Positions 1-10,641 of a DNA stretch of 64,000 nt are shown piece after piece. The stretch is from Burkholderia cepacia GG4 (GTDB lineage: Bacteria; Pseudomonadota; Gammaproteobacteria; Burkholderiales; Burkholderiaceae): the NCBI RefSeq assembly GCF_000292915.1, contig NC_018514.1, forward strand, positions 310,001 through 374,000. The letters are read 5' to 3'. Positions within the stretch are counted from its first letter, which is position 1. Each line of letters opens with the position of its first letter. The translations under genes were made by a program, and so were the position numbers. Below the pieces are notes generated by a model. That model worked only from the letters and a program-made list of their open reading frames with translations, did not search any database and was not told the origin of the DNA.

Positions 1-244
1 AGCTGCCGCTGCGCATCGGGTGGCGATCCTGCCCGAAAAACTCGTCGTCGAGCGCGCGCGCAATGGCATTCCACAACGCGCCGTATTGCTGCGCGGACAC
101 CCGCGCGCGCGGCTGCGCGAGCAGCGCGGGCGCGATGCCGGCCTGCGCGAGCAGCGGCTCGGCCGCGACGCCGCGCCGGGTGGCGAGCGCGACGCTGTAT
201 GCGACGAGGCTGATCGCGACGGTTCCCTTGTCTTCCTGCTTCAT
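1..244 (-). CDS. AraC-family regulator, N-terminal part (MmsR-like), cut by window edge
   Basis: Only the first 81 codons are present; the gene runs off the left edge. Read on the minus strand it begins MKQEDKGTVAISLVAYSVAL and continues with the arabinose-binding-like N-terminal domain seen in AraC/XylS regulators, including the typical DDEFFGQDRHPMRSGS stretch near residues 66-81. The DNA-binding helix-turn-helix domain would lie outside the window. It diverges from the valine-catabolic operon, the same arrangement as mmsR/mmsAB in Pseudomonas, so a role as activator of that operon is inferred from context. The start is the ATG whose complement is at 242-244. Confidence 0.75.
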   Translation of the reverse strand, partial: MKQEDKGTVAISLVAYSVALATRRGVAAEPLLAQAGIAPALLAQPRARVSAQQYGALWNAIARALDDEFFGQDRHPMRSGS

Positions 245-279
245 CGACGCCGCCGGTATGGCAAAAACGCTCAGTGTAA

Positions 280-1515
<1,236 letters not shown>

Positions 1516-1706
1516 GTCGCGGCGCGCGCTCCAGCGGTAACCACGCAAACAGACAAGCAGGAAAGAAGCAAGGCACGAGGGCAGCGCGGCAAACGCGGCA
1601 CGCAACGACGTGACCGTGCGCCGCGACCACGCGGAACCGGGCATGCGCTGCAGCGCATGCACCGCTTGACCGCCAGGCATGGAGACTGGAGACAGGAGAC
1701 GACACG

Positions 1707-3413
1707 ATGACGGTACAGGCATTCCTGGACGCACGCGACTTTCTGCTGCGCCATCGCACCGACTACGAAACCGCCTACCGCGATTTCGAATGGCCGGTGC
1801 TCGATGCGTTCAACTGGGCACTCGACTACTTCGACCCGATGGCGCGCGGCAACGACAAGCCCGCGCTATGGATCGTCGATGCGGCAACCGGCACGGGCGA
1901 CCCGTATTCGTTTGCGCAGATGTCCGAGCGCTCGTCGCGGATCGCAAACTGGCTGCGCGGTATCGGCGTCGTGCGCGGCGACCGGATCCTGCTGATGCTG
2001 CCGAACCGTGTCGAGCTGTGGGACGCGATGCTCGCCGCGATGAAGCTCGGCGCGATCGTGCTGCCTGCGACCACGCAGTTGTCGGCCGACGACGTGCGCG
2101 ATCGCGTGCAGATCGGCGGCGCCAAATATGCGATCGTCGACGAGAACGAAACCGCGAAATTCGAGCAGGCCGACCTCGGCCTCGAACACAAGATCGTTGC
2201 CGGCTCACCGCGCGCCGGCTGGCTCGCGATGAACGACGGCTACGCCGCGAGCGCCGCGTTCGAGCCGGATGCCGTCACGCACGCGAACGATCCGATGCTG
2301 CTGTACTTCACGTCGGGCACGACGTCGAAGCCGAAGCTCGTCGAGCATACGCACCGCACCTATCCGGTCGGGCACCTGTCGACCATGTACTGGGTCGGCC
2401 TGCAGCCGGGCGACATCCACTGGAACATCAGCTCGCCGGGCTGGGCGAAGCATGCATGGAGCTGCTTCTTCGCGCCGTGGAATGCGCAGGCGTGCGTGTT
2501 TGCGTTCAACTACACGCGCTTCGAGCCGAAGGTCGTGCTCGACGCGCTCGTCAAATACCAGGTGACCACGCTGTGCGCACCGCCGACCGTGTGGCGCATG
2601 CTCGTGCAGCAGCCGCTCGCGTCGTTCGACGTGAAGCTGCGCGAGATCGTCGGCGCGGGCGAGCCGCTGAATCCCGAGATCATCGAGCGCGTGAAGAAGG
2701 CGTGGGGCATCGCGATTCGCGACGGCTACGGCCAGACCGAGACCACCTGCCTGATCGGCAACTCGCCGGGCCAGCCGGTCGTCGCGGGCTCGATGGGGCG
2801 GCCGCTGCCCGGCTACCGGATCGCGCTGCTCGACCCGGACGGCGTGCCCGTCAGCGAAGGTGAAGTCGCGCTGCCGATCGGCCCCGACGTGACGCGCCCG
2901 GTCGGCCTGATGAACGGCTACGCGAACAATCCAGACGCGACGGCCTACGCGATGCGCGACGGCCATTACCGCACGTCCGACATCGCGATGCGCGGCGACG
3001 ACGGCTACTACGTGTACATCGGCCGCGCGGACGACGTGTTCAAGTCGTCCGACTACCGGCTCAGCCCGTTCGAACTGGAAAGCGTGCTGATCGAGCATCC
3101 GGCGATCGCGGAAGCGGCCGTCGTGCCGAGCCCGGACCCGGTGCGGCTGTCGGTGCCGAAGACCTTCATCACGCTGCGCCAGGGCTACGAGGAAAGCCCG
3201 GCGCTCGCGCTGGAGATCTTCCGCTTCTCGCGCGAGAAGCTCGCGCCGTACAAGCGCATTCGCCGCCTGCAGTTCGCGGAACTGCCGAAGACCATCTCGG
3301 GGAAGATCCGCCGCGTCGAGCTGCGCCGCCGCGAGATCGAGCGCGGCGACGACGCGAGTGCGCGGATGCCCGGCGAATACTGGGAAGAAGATTTCGCCGC
3401 GGAACTGAAATGA
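1707..3413 (+). CDS. Acyl-CoA synthetase, AMP-binding (ACSM-like)
   Basis: A 568-residue adenylate-forming enzyme that would activate a short or medium-chain carboxylate to its CoA thioester. Seen: the P-loop-like LLYFTSGTTSKPK motif near residue 198, the DGYGQTET motif, YRTSDIAMRGDDGYYVYIGR with the adenylate-binding aspartate, and the C-terminal lysine motif KTISGKIRR. The SSPGWAKHAWSCFFAPW segment is typical of the medium-chain acyl-CoA synthetase subfamily. ACAGGAGACGACACG precedes the ATG. It lies between the dehydrogenase and mmsA, so feeding isobutyrate or a related branched acid into the pathway is a reasonable inference; the actual acid is not shown by sequence. Confidence 0.88.
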   Translation: MTVQAFLDARDFLLRHRTDYETAYRDFEWPVLDAFNWALDYFDPMARGNDKPALWIVDAATGTGDPYSFAQMSERSSRIANWLRGIGVVRGDRILLMLPNRVELWDAMLAAMKLGAIVLPATTQLSADDVRDRVQIGGAKYAIVDENETAKFEQADLGLEHKIVAGSPRAGWLAMNDGYAASAAFEPDAVTHANDPMLLYFTSGTTSKPKLVEHTHRTYPVGHLSTMYWVGLQPGDIHWNISSPGWAKHAWSCFFAPWNAQACVFAFNYTRFEPKVVLDALVKYQVTTLCAPPTVWRMLVQQPLASFDVKLREIVGAGEPLNPEIIERVKKAWGIAIRDGYGQTETTCLIGNSPGQPVVAGSMGRPLPGYRIALLDPDGVPVSEGEVALPIGPDVTRPVGLMNGYANNPDATAYAMRDGHYRTSDIAMRGDDGYYVYIGRADDVFKSSDYRLSPFELESVLIEHPAIAEAAVVPSPDPVRLSVPKTFITLRQGYEESPALALEIFRFSREKLAPYKRIRRLQFAELPKTISGKIRRVELRRREIERGDDASARMPGEYWEEDFAAELK

Positions 3414-3522
3414 CCGGCCGCGGGCCGCGCGCGCCGCATGCCGCGGCGGTCGCCCGCAACCTGATTGAACCGGCCGCGCGACGCCATGGCGCTACGCGGC
3501 CCACTGCAAGGAGAATGCATCG

Positions 3523-5052
3523 ATGAACGCGAATCCGACGCCCCAGACGGGGCAAGACGTGCCGACGGTCAAGCTGCTGATCGACGGCGCCTTCGTCGAG
3601 TCCACCACGAGCGAGTGGCGCGACATCGTCAACCCGGCGACGCAGCAGGTCCTCGCGCGCGTGCCGTTCGCGACCGTCGCGGAAGTCGACGCGGCCGTGC
3701 AGGCCGCGCACGCCGCGTATGCGACATGGAAGAACACGCCGATCGCCGCGCGCATGCGCATCATGCTGAAGTTCCAGGATCTGGTGCGCTCGAACCTGCA
3801 GCGCATCGCGAAGACGCTGACGGCCGAGCAGGGCAAGACGCTGCCGGACGCCGAAGGCGACATCTTCCGCGGCCTCGAAGTGGTCGAGCATGCGTGCTCG
3901 GTCGGCACGCTGCAGCTCGGCGAATTCGCTGAAAACGTCGCGGGCGGCGTCGACACCTACACGCTGCGCCAGCCGCTCGGCGTGTGCGCGGGCATCACGC
4001 CCTTCAACTTCCCCGCGATGATTCCGCTGTGGATGTTCCCGATGGCGATCGTATGCGGCAATACGTTCGTGCTGAAGCCGTCGGAGCAGGACCCGATGTC
4101 GACGATGGAACTCGTCGAGCTGGCGATCGAAGCCGGCGTGCCGAAGGGCGTGCTGAACGTCGTGCATGGCGGCAAGGAAGTCGTCGACGCGATCTGCACG
4201 CATCCGCTCGTGAAGGCGATCTCGTTCGTTGGCTCGACGGCCGTCGGCACGCACGTGTACCACCTCGGCAGCCAGCACGGCAAGCGCGTGCAGTCGATGA
4301 TGGGCGCGAAGAACCACGCGATCGTGCTGCCCGACGCGAACCGCGAGCAGGCGATCAACGCGCTGGTCGGCGCGGGCTTCGGCGCGGCCGGCCAGCGCTG
4401 CATGGCGACCTCCGTCGCGGTGCTGGTCGGCAGCGCGCGCGACTGGCTGCCGGACATCGTCGCGAAAGCGAAGGCGCTGAAGGTCAACGCGGGTTCGGAA
4501 GCGGGCACCGACGTCGGGCCGGTCGTGTCGCGCGGTGCGAAGGCACGCATCCTGTCGCTGATCGAAGCCGGCACCAAGGAAGGCGCGAAGCTCGAACTCG
4601 ACGGCCGCGACGTGAAGGTTGCCGGCTTCGAGGAAGGCAACTTCATCGGGCCGACGATTTTCTCGGGCGTGAAGCCCGACATGACGGTCTATACGCATGA
4701 AATCTTCGGGCCGGTGCTGGTCGTGATGGAAGCCGACACGCTCGACGACGCGATCGCGCTCGTCAACGCGAACCCGATGGGCAACGGCGTGGGCATCTTC
4801 ACGCAGAGCGGCGCGGCGGCACGCAAGTTCCAGAGCGAGATCGACGTCGGCCAGGTCGGCATCAACATCCCGATTCCGGTGCCGGTGCCGTTCTTCAGCT
4901 TCACCGGTTCGCGCGGCTCGAAGCTCGGCGATCTCGGCCCGTACGGCAAGCAGGTCGTGCAGTTCTACACGCAGACCAAGACGGTCACCGCGCGCTGGTT
5001 CGACGACGACGCGACGGCCGGCCCGGTGAATACGACGATCCGGCTGCATTGA
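3523..5052 (+). CDS. mmsA: Methylmalonate-semialdehyde dehydrogenase (CoA-acylating)
   Basis: A 509-residue aldehyde dehydrogenase. It converts methylmalonate semialdehyde to propionyl-CoA and CO2 with NAD and CoA, the last step of valine breakdown. Seen: the [20 protein letters not shown] segment typical of MmsA, the NAD-site FVGSTAVG, and the catalytic cysteine in AGQRCMA. The family also has the ending [43 protein letters not shown] gives a clear ribosome site before the ATG. mmsB follows after 18 nt. Confidence 0.96.
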   Translation: MNANPTPQTGQDVPTVKLLIDGAFVESTTSEWRDIVNPATQQVLARVPFATVAEVDAAVQAAHAAYATWKNTPIAARMRIMLKFQDLVRSNLQRIAKTLTAEQGKTLPDAEGDIFRGLEVVEHACSVGTLQLGEFAENVAGGVDTYTLRQPLGVCAGITPFNFPAMIPLWMFPMAIVCGNTFVLKPSEQDPMSTMELVELAIEAGVPKGVLNVVHGGKEVVDAICTHPLVKAISFVGSTAVGTHVYHLGSQHGKRVQSMMGAKNHAIVLPDANREQAINALVGAGFGAAGQRCMATSVAVLVGSARDWLPDIVAKAKALKVNAGSEAGTDVGPVVSRGAKARILSLIEAGTKEGAKLELDGRDVKVAGFEEGNFIGPTIFSGVKPDMTVYTHEIFGPVLVVMEADTLDDAIALVNANPMGNGVGIFTQSGAAARKFQSEIDVGQVGINIPIPVPVPFFSFTGSRGSKLGDLGPYGKQVVQFYTQTKTVTARWFDDDATAGPVNTTIRLH

Positions 5053-5070
5053 GCCGCGGAGGACACGAAC

Positions 5071-5973
5071 ATGAAGATCGGTTTTATCGGACTGGGCCAC
5101 ATGGGTGCGCCGATGGCGCTGAACCTGCTGAAGGCCGGCCATGAAGTGCATGCATTCGACCTGAGCACCGATGCATTGCGCGCGCTGCAGGACGCCGGCG
5201 CGCAGGTGGCCGGCTCGCCGCGCGACGCGGCGGCAGGCGCGACCTTCGTGATCACGATGCTGCCGGCCGCGCCGCACGTGCGCTCGGTGCTCGCCGGCGA
5301 GAACGGCGTGCTGGCCGGCCTCGGCGCCGGCGCGACCGTGATCGATTCGAGCACGATCGACCCGGCGAGCGCGCAGGCGTTCGGTGCGCTCGTGCGCGAG
5401 CACGGCGGCGCGTTCGTCGATGCGCCGGTGTCGGGCGGCACCGGCGGGGCGGCGGCCGGCACGCTGACCTTCATGGTCGGCGGCAGCGATGCCGATTTCG
5501 AGCGCGTGAAGCCCGTGCTCGCCGGCATGGGCAAGAACATCGTCCACTGCGGCGCGACGGGGATGGGGCAGGTCGCGAAGGTCTGCAACAACCTCGTGCT
5601 CGGCATCTCGATGGCGGCCGTGTCCGAGGCGATGTCGCTCGGCGTCGCGCTCGGCATCGATCCGAAGGTGCTGGCGGGCATCGTCAACACGTCGACGGGG
5701 CGCTGCTGGAGCTCGGACACCTACAACCCGTATCCGGGCGTGATCGACACTGCGCCGTCGTCGCGCGGCTACAGCGGCGGCTTCGGCACCGACCTGATGC
5801 TGAAGGATCTCGGCCTCGCGAACGATGCTGCGAAGCAGGCGCGCCAACCCGTCTATCTCGGCGCGCTCGCGCAGCAGCTGTACCAGACGATGAGCAGTCG
5901 CGGCGACGGGCAACTCGATTTCTCGGCGGTGATCCGCCTGTACCAACCGGCAACGAAGAAGGACGCCTCATGA
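5071..5973 (+). CDS. mmsB: 3-hydroxyisobutyrate dehydrogenase
   Basis: A 300-residue NAD-dependent beta-hydroxyacid dehydrogenase oxidising 3-hydroxyisobutyrate to methylmalonate semialdehyde. Seen: the N-terminal Rossmann motif MKIGFIGLGHMGAPMALNLL, the substrate-site DAPVSGGTGGA near residue 122, the catalytic lysine in GQVAKVCNN near residue 171, and the C-terminal LMLKDLGLA helix. GGAGG precedes the start. Its stop overlaps the next gene by four bases (ATGA), so translational coupling is likely. Confidence 0.96.
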   Translation: MKIGFIGLGHMGAPMALNLLKAGHEVHAFDLSTDALRALQDAGAQVAGSPRDAAAGATFVITMLPAAPHVRSVLAGENGVLAGLGAGATVIDSSTIDPASAQAFGALVREHGGAFVDAPVSGGTGGAAAGTLTFMVGGSDADFERVKPVLAGMGKNIVHCGATGMGQVAKVCNNLVLGISMAAVSEAMSLGVALGIDPKVLAGIVNTSTGRCWSSDTYNPYPGVIDTAPSSRGYSGGFGTDLMLKDLGLANDAAKQARQPVYLGALAQQLYQTMSSRGDGQLDFSAVIRLYQPATKKDAS

Positions 5974-6761
5974 TCGAACTGGACTACGTCGACGACGGCG
6001 CGATCGCGTGCGCGACGCTCAAGCGTCCGCCCGCGAACGCCTTTACTGCCGACGGGCTGCAGCAACTGCAGGAAACCGTTGCCGCACTGAATGCGAACCC
6101 GCGCGTGCGCGCGCTGGTGATCACCGGCGACGGCCCGAAGTTCTTCAGCGCGGGCGCCGACCTGAACACGTTCGCCGACGGCGACCGCGCGGTCGCGCGC
6201 GCGATGGCCGCGCGTTTCGGCGCGGCGTTCGAGGCGCTGCATGACGCGCGCGTCGTGACGATCGCGGCCATCAACGGTTATGCGATGGGCGGCGGCCTCG
6301 AATGCGCGCTCGCGTGCGACCTGCGGATTGCCGAGACGCACGCGCAGATGGCGCTGCCCGAGCCGTCGGTCGGCCTGCTGCCGTGCGGGCTCGGCACGCA
6401 GACGCTGCCCTGGCTCGTCGGCGAAGGCTGGGCGAAGAAGATCATCCTGGCCGGCACGCGCGTCGATGCGGCCACCGCACTGCGGATCGGCCTCGTCGAG
6501 GACGTGGTCGATAGCGGCGCGGCACGCGATGCGGCGCTGGCGCTCGCGCGCAACGTCGCGCGGCAGAGCCCGCACGCGGTTGCATACAGCAAGGAACTGA
6601 TCGGCCTCGCGCGCCGCGGCGTGCCGCGCAGCGCGGCGCTCGCGATCGAGCGCGAACGCTTCGTCGACCTGTTCGACACGAACGATCCGCGCGAAGGCGT
6701 GGCCGCGTTTCTCGGCAAGCGCGCGCCGCAATGGCACACCGATGGAGAGCCGCAACGATGA
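5970..6761 (+). CDS. Enoyl-CoA hydratase (methacrylyl-CoA hydratase role)
   Basis: A 263-residue crotonase-fold protein. In this operon it would hydrate methacrylyl-CoA to 3-hydroxyisobutyryl-CoA. Seen: the oxyanion-hole stretch FFSAGADLNTF near residue 57, AINGYAMGGGLECALACDLRIA near residue 97, and the conserved ALPEPSVGLLPCGLGTQ loop carrying the glutamate expected for hydratase activity. Start and stop both overlap neighbours through ATGA, making mmsB, this gene and the hydrolase a coupled trio. The exact substrate is inferred from the neighbours. Confidence 0.9.
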   Translation: MIELDYVDDGAIACATLKRPPANAFTADGLQQLQETVAALNANPRVRALVITGDGPKFFSAGADLNTFADGDRAVARAMAARFGAAFEALHDARVVTIAAINGYAMGGGLECALACDLRIAETHAQMALPEPSVGLLPCGLGTQTLPWLVGEGWAKKIILAGTRVDAATALRIGLVEDVVDSGAARDAALALARNVARQSPHAVAYSKELIGLARRGVPRSAALAIERERFVDLFDTNDPREGVAAFLGKRAPQWHTDGEPQR

Positions 6762-7897
6762 GCACGCCGGTGACGACTCATGACAGCTTCGCGCAACCCG
6801 CGCCGGAGGTGCTGTTCCGCGTGGTGAACCGCGTCGCGCTGATCACGCTGAACCGGCCGGCCGCGCTGAACGCGCTGTCCTATCCGATGATCGGCGAGCT
6901 GGCCGCGCTCCTCGAGCGCTGCCGCCACGACGACCAGATCGTCGCGGTCGTGCTGCGCGGCGCGGGCGAGAAGGGCTTCTGCGCGGGCGGCGACGTGCGT
7001 GCGCTGTACAAGATGGTCGCGCAGCGCGAGACCTGGCTGCCGTTCTTCGTCGACGAATACCGGCTCGACTACGCGATCCACACGTTCCCGAAGCCGGTGG
7101 TCGCGCTGATGGACGGTGTGACGATGGGTGGTGGAATGGGGCTCGCGCAAGGCGCGGCGCTGCGCGTCGCCACCGAGCGCAGCAAGATCGCGATGCCCGA
7201 GACGCGCATCGGCCTCGTGCCCGACGTCGGCGCGACGCATTTCCTGGCGCGCATGCCGGTCGAGCTCGAGCTGTACGTGGGGCTGACGGGCGCGATGCTG
7301 TCGGGCGCCGATGCGCTGACCGCAAAGCTCGCGGACCTGTGCGTGCCGTCGTCGTGGCTCGATACGTTCGAGACGCGGATCGAAAGCGTCAAGTGGGACG
7401 GCGACGTGTTGCCGGCGCTGCGCAAGGTGTTCGAGCCGCCGTGCAACGTCGTGCCGCATGCGGCGCTCGACAGCCAGATGGCGTGGATCGTTCGTCACTT
7501 CGACAAGCGCTCGACCGTCGAGCGGATCGTCGCGACACTGAAGCAGGATCTGGCGCGTGACGAGCTGGTGCGCGAGCACCGTCAATGGCTGCAGGCGACG
7601 CTCGATGCGCTCTCAGGCCATTCGCCGACGATGCTGTGCGTGACGCGCGAAGCGCTGCTGCGCGGCCGGCAGATGACGCTCGCCGAATCGTTCCGGATGG
7701 AGCTCGGCATCGTTGCGCGCGCAATCGAGGAGGGCGATTTCTGCGAAGGCGTGCGTGCGCATCTCGTCGACAAGGATCGCAAGCCGCGCTGGGCACCCGC
7801 GTCGCTCGTCGAGCTGCGTGCCGAGCGCGTGCGGCATTTCCTGACGTCGCCGTGGAAGCTGTTCGCGCATCCGCTCGTCGATCTCGGCGCGGTGTGA
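6758..7897 (+). CDS. 3-hydroxyisobutyryl-CoA hydrolase (crotonase family)
   Basis: A 379-residue protein of the HIBCH/CHY1 type, longer than a normal enoyl-CoA hydratase. It would release 3-hydroxyisobutyrate from its CoA ester for mmsB. Seen: RVALITLNRPAALNALSYPM, the oxyanion-hole GFCAGGDVRALY, DGVTMGGGMGLAQGAALRVATE, and PETRIGLVPDVGATHFLARMP, all characteristic of this subfamily. The chosen ATG overlaps the previous stop; an upstream ATG in frame at 6731 lies inside the previous gene and is not preferred. Last gene of the operon; its TGA is the first unit of a TGACG pentamer run. Confidence 0.92.
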   Translation: MSTPVTTHDSFAQPAPEVLFRVVNRVALITLNRPAALNALSYPMIGELAALLERCRHDDQIVAVVLRGAGEKGFCAGGDVRALYKMVAQRETWLPFFVDEYRLDYAIHTFPKPVVALMDGVTMGGGMGLAQGAALRVATERSKIAMPETRIGLVPDVGATHFLARMPVELELYVGLTGAMLSGADALTAKLADLCVPSSWLDTFETRIESVKWDGDVLPALRKVFEPPCNVVPHAALDSQMAWIVRHFDKRSTVERIVATLKQDLARDELVREHRQWLQATLDALSGHSPTMLCVTREALLRGRQMTLAESFRMELGIVARAIEEGDFCEGVRAHLVDKDRKPRWAPASLVELRAERVRHFLTSPWKLFAHPLVDLGAV

Positions 7898-7929
7898 CGT
7901 AACGTGACGTGACGTGACGTGACGTGACG
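7895..7929. repeat. TGACG pentamer tandem repeat overlapping a stop codon
   Basis: Seven consecutive five-base units, TGACG, with one variant (TAACG at 7900-7904). The first unit supplies the stop codon of the upstream hydrolase gene. It sits directly before a strong hairpin. Confidence 0.9.
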
Positions 7930-7931
7930 AC

Positions 7932-7956
7932 CCGACGCGCTCGTGCGGCGCGTCGG
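7932..7956. terminator. Hairpin terminator between mms operon and convergent LysR gene
   Basis: A perfect nine-base-pair stem (CCGACGCGC at 7932-7940 with GCGCGTCGG at 7948-7956) and a seven-base loop. A T-rich stretch (TTTCGTTTCTTCTCTTTT) follows on the plus strand. It lies between two convergent genes and could serve the plus-strand operon. Confidence 0.75.
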
Positions 7957-7988
7957 TTGCAACGCATTTCGTTTCTTCTCTTTTGCGC

Positions 7989-8894
7989 TCAGCGCTCGAT
8001 CATCGGCGGCACCGCCTGCACGAGCGCGTCGATCACGCAGCGCGTCTTGCGCGGCAGATAGCGGGTTTTCGGCCAGATCGCGTGAATGTCGCCTTCGCAT
8101 ACGAAGCAGCGGTCGAGCACGACGGTCATCTCGCCGCGCTTTACGTAGTGATCGAGCAGCCAGCTTGGCAGCCACGCGATCCCGAACCCCGACGCGCCGG
8201 CCGCCGCGATCGCCTGCACGTCGTCGAAACTGAGCTGATGCGGCATGTCGACGCGCACCGTCGAGCCGTCCGGCGCGCGCAGGTCCCACGGTTGCGTCAC
8301 GCCCGAGCGTGAATACGCGATCGTCCGGTGGTTCCTCAGATCGTCGAGCGATTGCGGCATCCCGTAGCGCGCGAGATACGACGGCGACGCGCCGAGGCTC
8401 CCGTATTGCGTGCCGAGCCGTCGCACCGCGAGGCTCGTGCTGTCCGCGAGCGGGCCGATCCGCACCGCGAGGTCGATCCCTTCCTCGACGAGATCCACGA
8501 AACGGTCGGTGATCGACACGTCGATCCGCAGGTGCGGATAGGTGCGTGCGAGATCGAGCACGATCGGCGTCACGCAGTGGTGCCCGAACGCGAGCGGCAC
8601 GCTGAGCCGCAGCTTGCCGCGTGCTTCGTGGCGGCCGCAATCGAGATCGGCTTCCGCCGCTTCCAGTTCCGCCAGCGCGCGCACGCAGCGGTCGTAGTAC
8701 GCCTGGCCGTCGTCGGTCAGGCTCTGGCTGCGCGTCGTGCGCTGCAGTAGCCGCGCGCCGAGCCGTTTCTCGAGCCGCGCGATCGCCTTGCCGACCGCCG
8801 AGCGCGTCATGTCGAGCCGCTCCGCGGCAAGCGCGAAGCTGCCGGATTCCACCACCTGGACGAAGGTCGTCACGCCGTCGAGTCTGTCGGTCAT
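7989..8894 (-). CDS. LysR-family transcriptional regulator
   Basis: A 301-residue LysR regulator. The N-terminal winged helix-turn-helix is at residues 5-64 (FVQVVESGSFALAAERLDMTRSAVGKAIARLEKRLGARLL), followed by the periplasmic-binding-like effector domain from about residue 90. The RLDMTRSAVGKAI recognition helix is typical of the large proteobacterial subgroup that represses or activates a divergent gene. It diverges from a DHA2 exporter across 178 bases, so control of that exporter is a reasonable guess. Effector unknown. Confidence 0.92.
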   Translation of the reverse strand: MTDRLDGVTTFVQVVESGSFALAAERLDMTRSAVGKAIARLEKRLGARLLQRTTRSQSLTDDGQAYYDRCVRALAELEAAEADLDCGRHEARGKLRLSVPLAFGHHCVTPIVLDLARTYPHLRIDVSITDRFVDLVEEGIDLAVRIGPLADSTSLAVRRLGTQYGSLGASPSYLARYGMPQSLDDLRNHRTIAYSRSGVTQPWDLRAPDGSTVRVDMPHQLSFDDVQAIAAAGASGFGIAWLPSWLLDHYVKRGEMTVVLDRCFVCEGDIHAIWPKTRYLPRKTRCVIDALVQAVPPMIER

Positions 8895-9072
8895 AGCGGG
8901 ATGCGCTAATTGCGTCCTGTCATTCCCCAGTGCGGAGAAATGGACGCGTCAATGGGGAGAAGGATTCTCACTATAGTACCGATTCCCGTCCAGCGTGCGT
9001 CGCCGTCCGCACGCGGCGCATCCTTCTCACCTGGAGGCGCGCGGCCCGTTGCGGGACCGTCGCGCAATACGC

Positions 9073-10611
9073 ATGACGCTATCCGACTCCCGCAGGAATG
9101 CGGTCGCGCTCGCGGCCGTTTGTCTCACGTCGCTGATGTTCGGCCTCGAGATCTCGAGCGTGCCGGTGATCCTGCCGACGCTCGAACACGTACTGCATGG
9201 CGATTTCAACGGTATGCAGTGGATCATGAACGCGTACACGATCGCGTGTACCACGGTGCTGATGGCGGCCGGCACGCTCGCCGACCGGTTCGGCCGCAAG
9301 CGAGTGTACGTGATCGGCACCGTGCTGTTCGGCGCGACGTCGTTGCTGTGCGGGCTCGCGCCGAACGTGCCGGTGTTGGTCGCGGGCCGGCTGCTGCAGG
9401 GCGCGAGCGGCGGCGCGATGCTGATCTGCCAGATCGCGGTGCTGTCGCACCAGTTCCGCGAAGGGCGCGAGCGCGGCCGTGCGTTCGGGATCTGGGGGAT
9501 CGTGTTCGGGATCGGCCTCGGCTTCGGGCCGATCGTCGGCGGCGCGATCGTCGCGCTGGCGAGCTGGCCGTGGGTGTTTCTCGTCCATGCGCCGCTCGCG
9601 GCCGTTGCGCTCGTGCTGATCGGTGGCGCGGTGCGGGAGTCGCGCGATCCGCATGCGGGCACGCTCGACGTCGCGGGCATCGTCACGCTGTCGCTCGCCG
9701 TGCTCGGTCTCGCGTTCTACATCACGCAAAGCGCCGAGCTCGGGCTCACGAGCGCGGCCGGCCTCGGCGTGCTCGGCGCGACCGTGCTTGCGCTGGCCGG
9801 CTTCTTCGTCGCGGAGCGCGTGAGCGCGCGACCGATGTTCGACTTCTCGGTGTTCCGGATTCGCGCATTCACCGGCGCGATCTTCGGTTCGATGGGGATG
9901 AACTTCAGCTTCTGGCCGTTCATGATCTACCTGCCGATCTGGTTCCAGGTCGCGCTCGGCTACGACAGCGTGACGGCCGGCCTCGCACTGCTCGCGTACA
10001 CGTTGCCGACGCTCGTCGCGCCGCCGTTCGGCGAGCGGCTCGCGCTGCGCTACGGGCCGGGCGTCGTGATTCCGGGTGGGCTTTTCACGATCGCGGCGGG
10101 CTTCGCGCTGATGCGGGTCGGCGGTGGCGTCGAGCATGCCACCTGGCTGACGATGCTGCCCGGCTGCGTGATCGCCGGCATCGGGCTCGGGCTCACCAAC
10201 ACGCCGGTCACGAACACGACGACGGGTGCGGTGCCGAGTTCGCGGGCCGGGATGGCGTCGGGTATCGACATGAGCGCGCGGATGATCTCGCTCGCGCTGA
10301 ACATCGCGGCGATGGGCTTCGTGCTGGTCGCGGGGATCGTCGCGAGCCTGAAGGCCGGGGTCGCGGGTGCGGTCGATGCGGCGGCGCTGCGCACGCTTGC
10401 GCAGGAGATCGCGTCGGGACGCACCGACGGGCTGCAGGCGATCGCACCGGCGCTCGCGCAGGCGGACCCGACCGGCACGGCGCTGCACGCGGCACTCGTG
10501 CACGGGTTCGGCTGGGTGATGGTGTACGGCGCGGCCGGCGTGGCCGTGCTCGCGACGGCGAGCGCGGTGGCGTTCGCGCCGGGGCGGCGCAGGGCGGCGG
10601 TGTGTGAATGA
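9073..10611 (+). CDS. MFS drug exporter, DHA2 (EmrB/QacA-like) family
   Basis: A 512-residue inner-membrane transporter with about 14 hydrophobic segments, the DHA2 size and topology. Seen: the N-terminal helix with LTSLMFGLEISSVPVILPTLE, motif A LADRFGRKRVYVIG after helix 2, and motif C-like GLGFGPIVGGAIVALASWPWVF in helix 5. It would exchange protons for a lipophilic or cationic compound. The frame is open from 8995 but ATG 9073 matches the family start. It ends 30 bases before the convergent efflux lipoprotein gene. Confidence 0.9.
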   Translation: MTLSDSRRNAVALAAVCLTSLMFGLEISSVPVILPTLEHVLHGDFNGMQWIMNAYTIACTTVLMAAGTLADRFGRKRVYVIGTVLFGATSLLCGLAPNVPVLVAGRLLQGASGGAMLICQIAVLSHQFREGRERGRAFGIWGIVFGIGLGFGPIVGGAIVALASWPWVFLVHAPLAAVALVLIGGAVRESRDPHAGTLDVAGIVTLSLAVLGLAFYITQSAELGLTSAAGLGVLGATVLALAGFFVAERVSARPMFDFSVFRIRAFTGAIFGSMGMNFSFWPFMIYLPIWFQVALGYDSVTAGLALLAYTLPTLVAPPFGERLALRYGPGVVIPGGLFTIAAGFALMRVGGGVEHATWLTMLPGCVIAGIGLGLTNTPVTNTTTGAVPSSRAGMASGIDMSARMISLALNIAAMGFVLVAGIVASLKAGVAGAVDAAALRTLAQEIASGRTDGLQAIAPALAQADPTGTALHAALVHGFGWVMVYGAAGVAVLATASAVAFAPGRRRAAVCE

Positions 10612-10641
10612 TGTGTGCGGGGCGCGGCGTGGGGCCGCTGG

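Noticed and set aside
3169..5946. A 925-codon minus-strand frame opposite mmsA and mmsB.
   Set aside because: It covers two clearly real plus-strand genes, is dominated by R, A, H and D, and has no recognisable motif.
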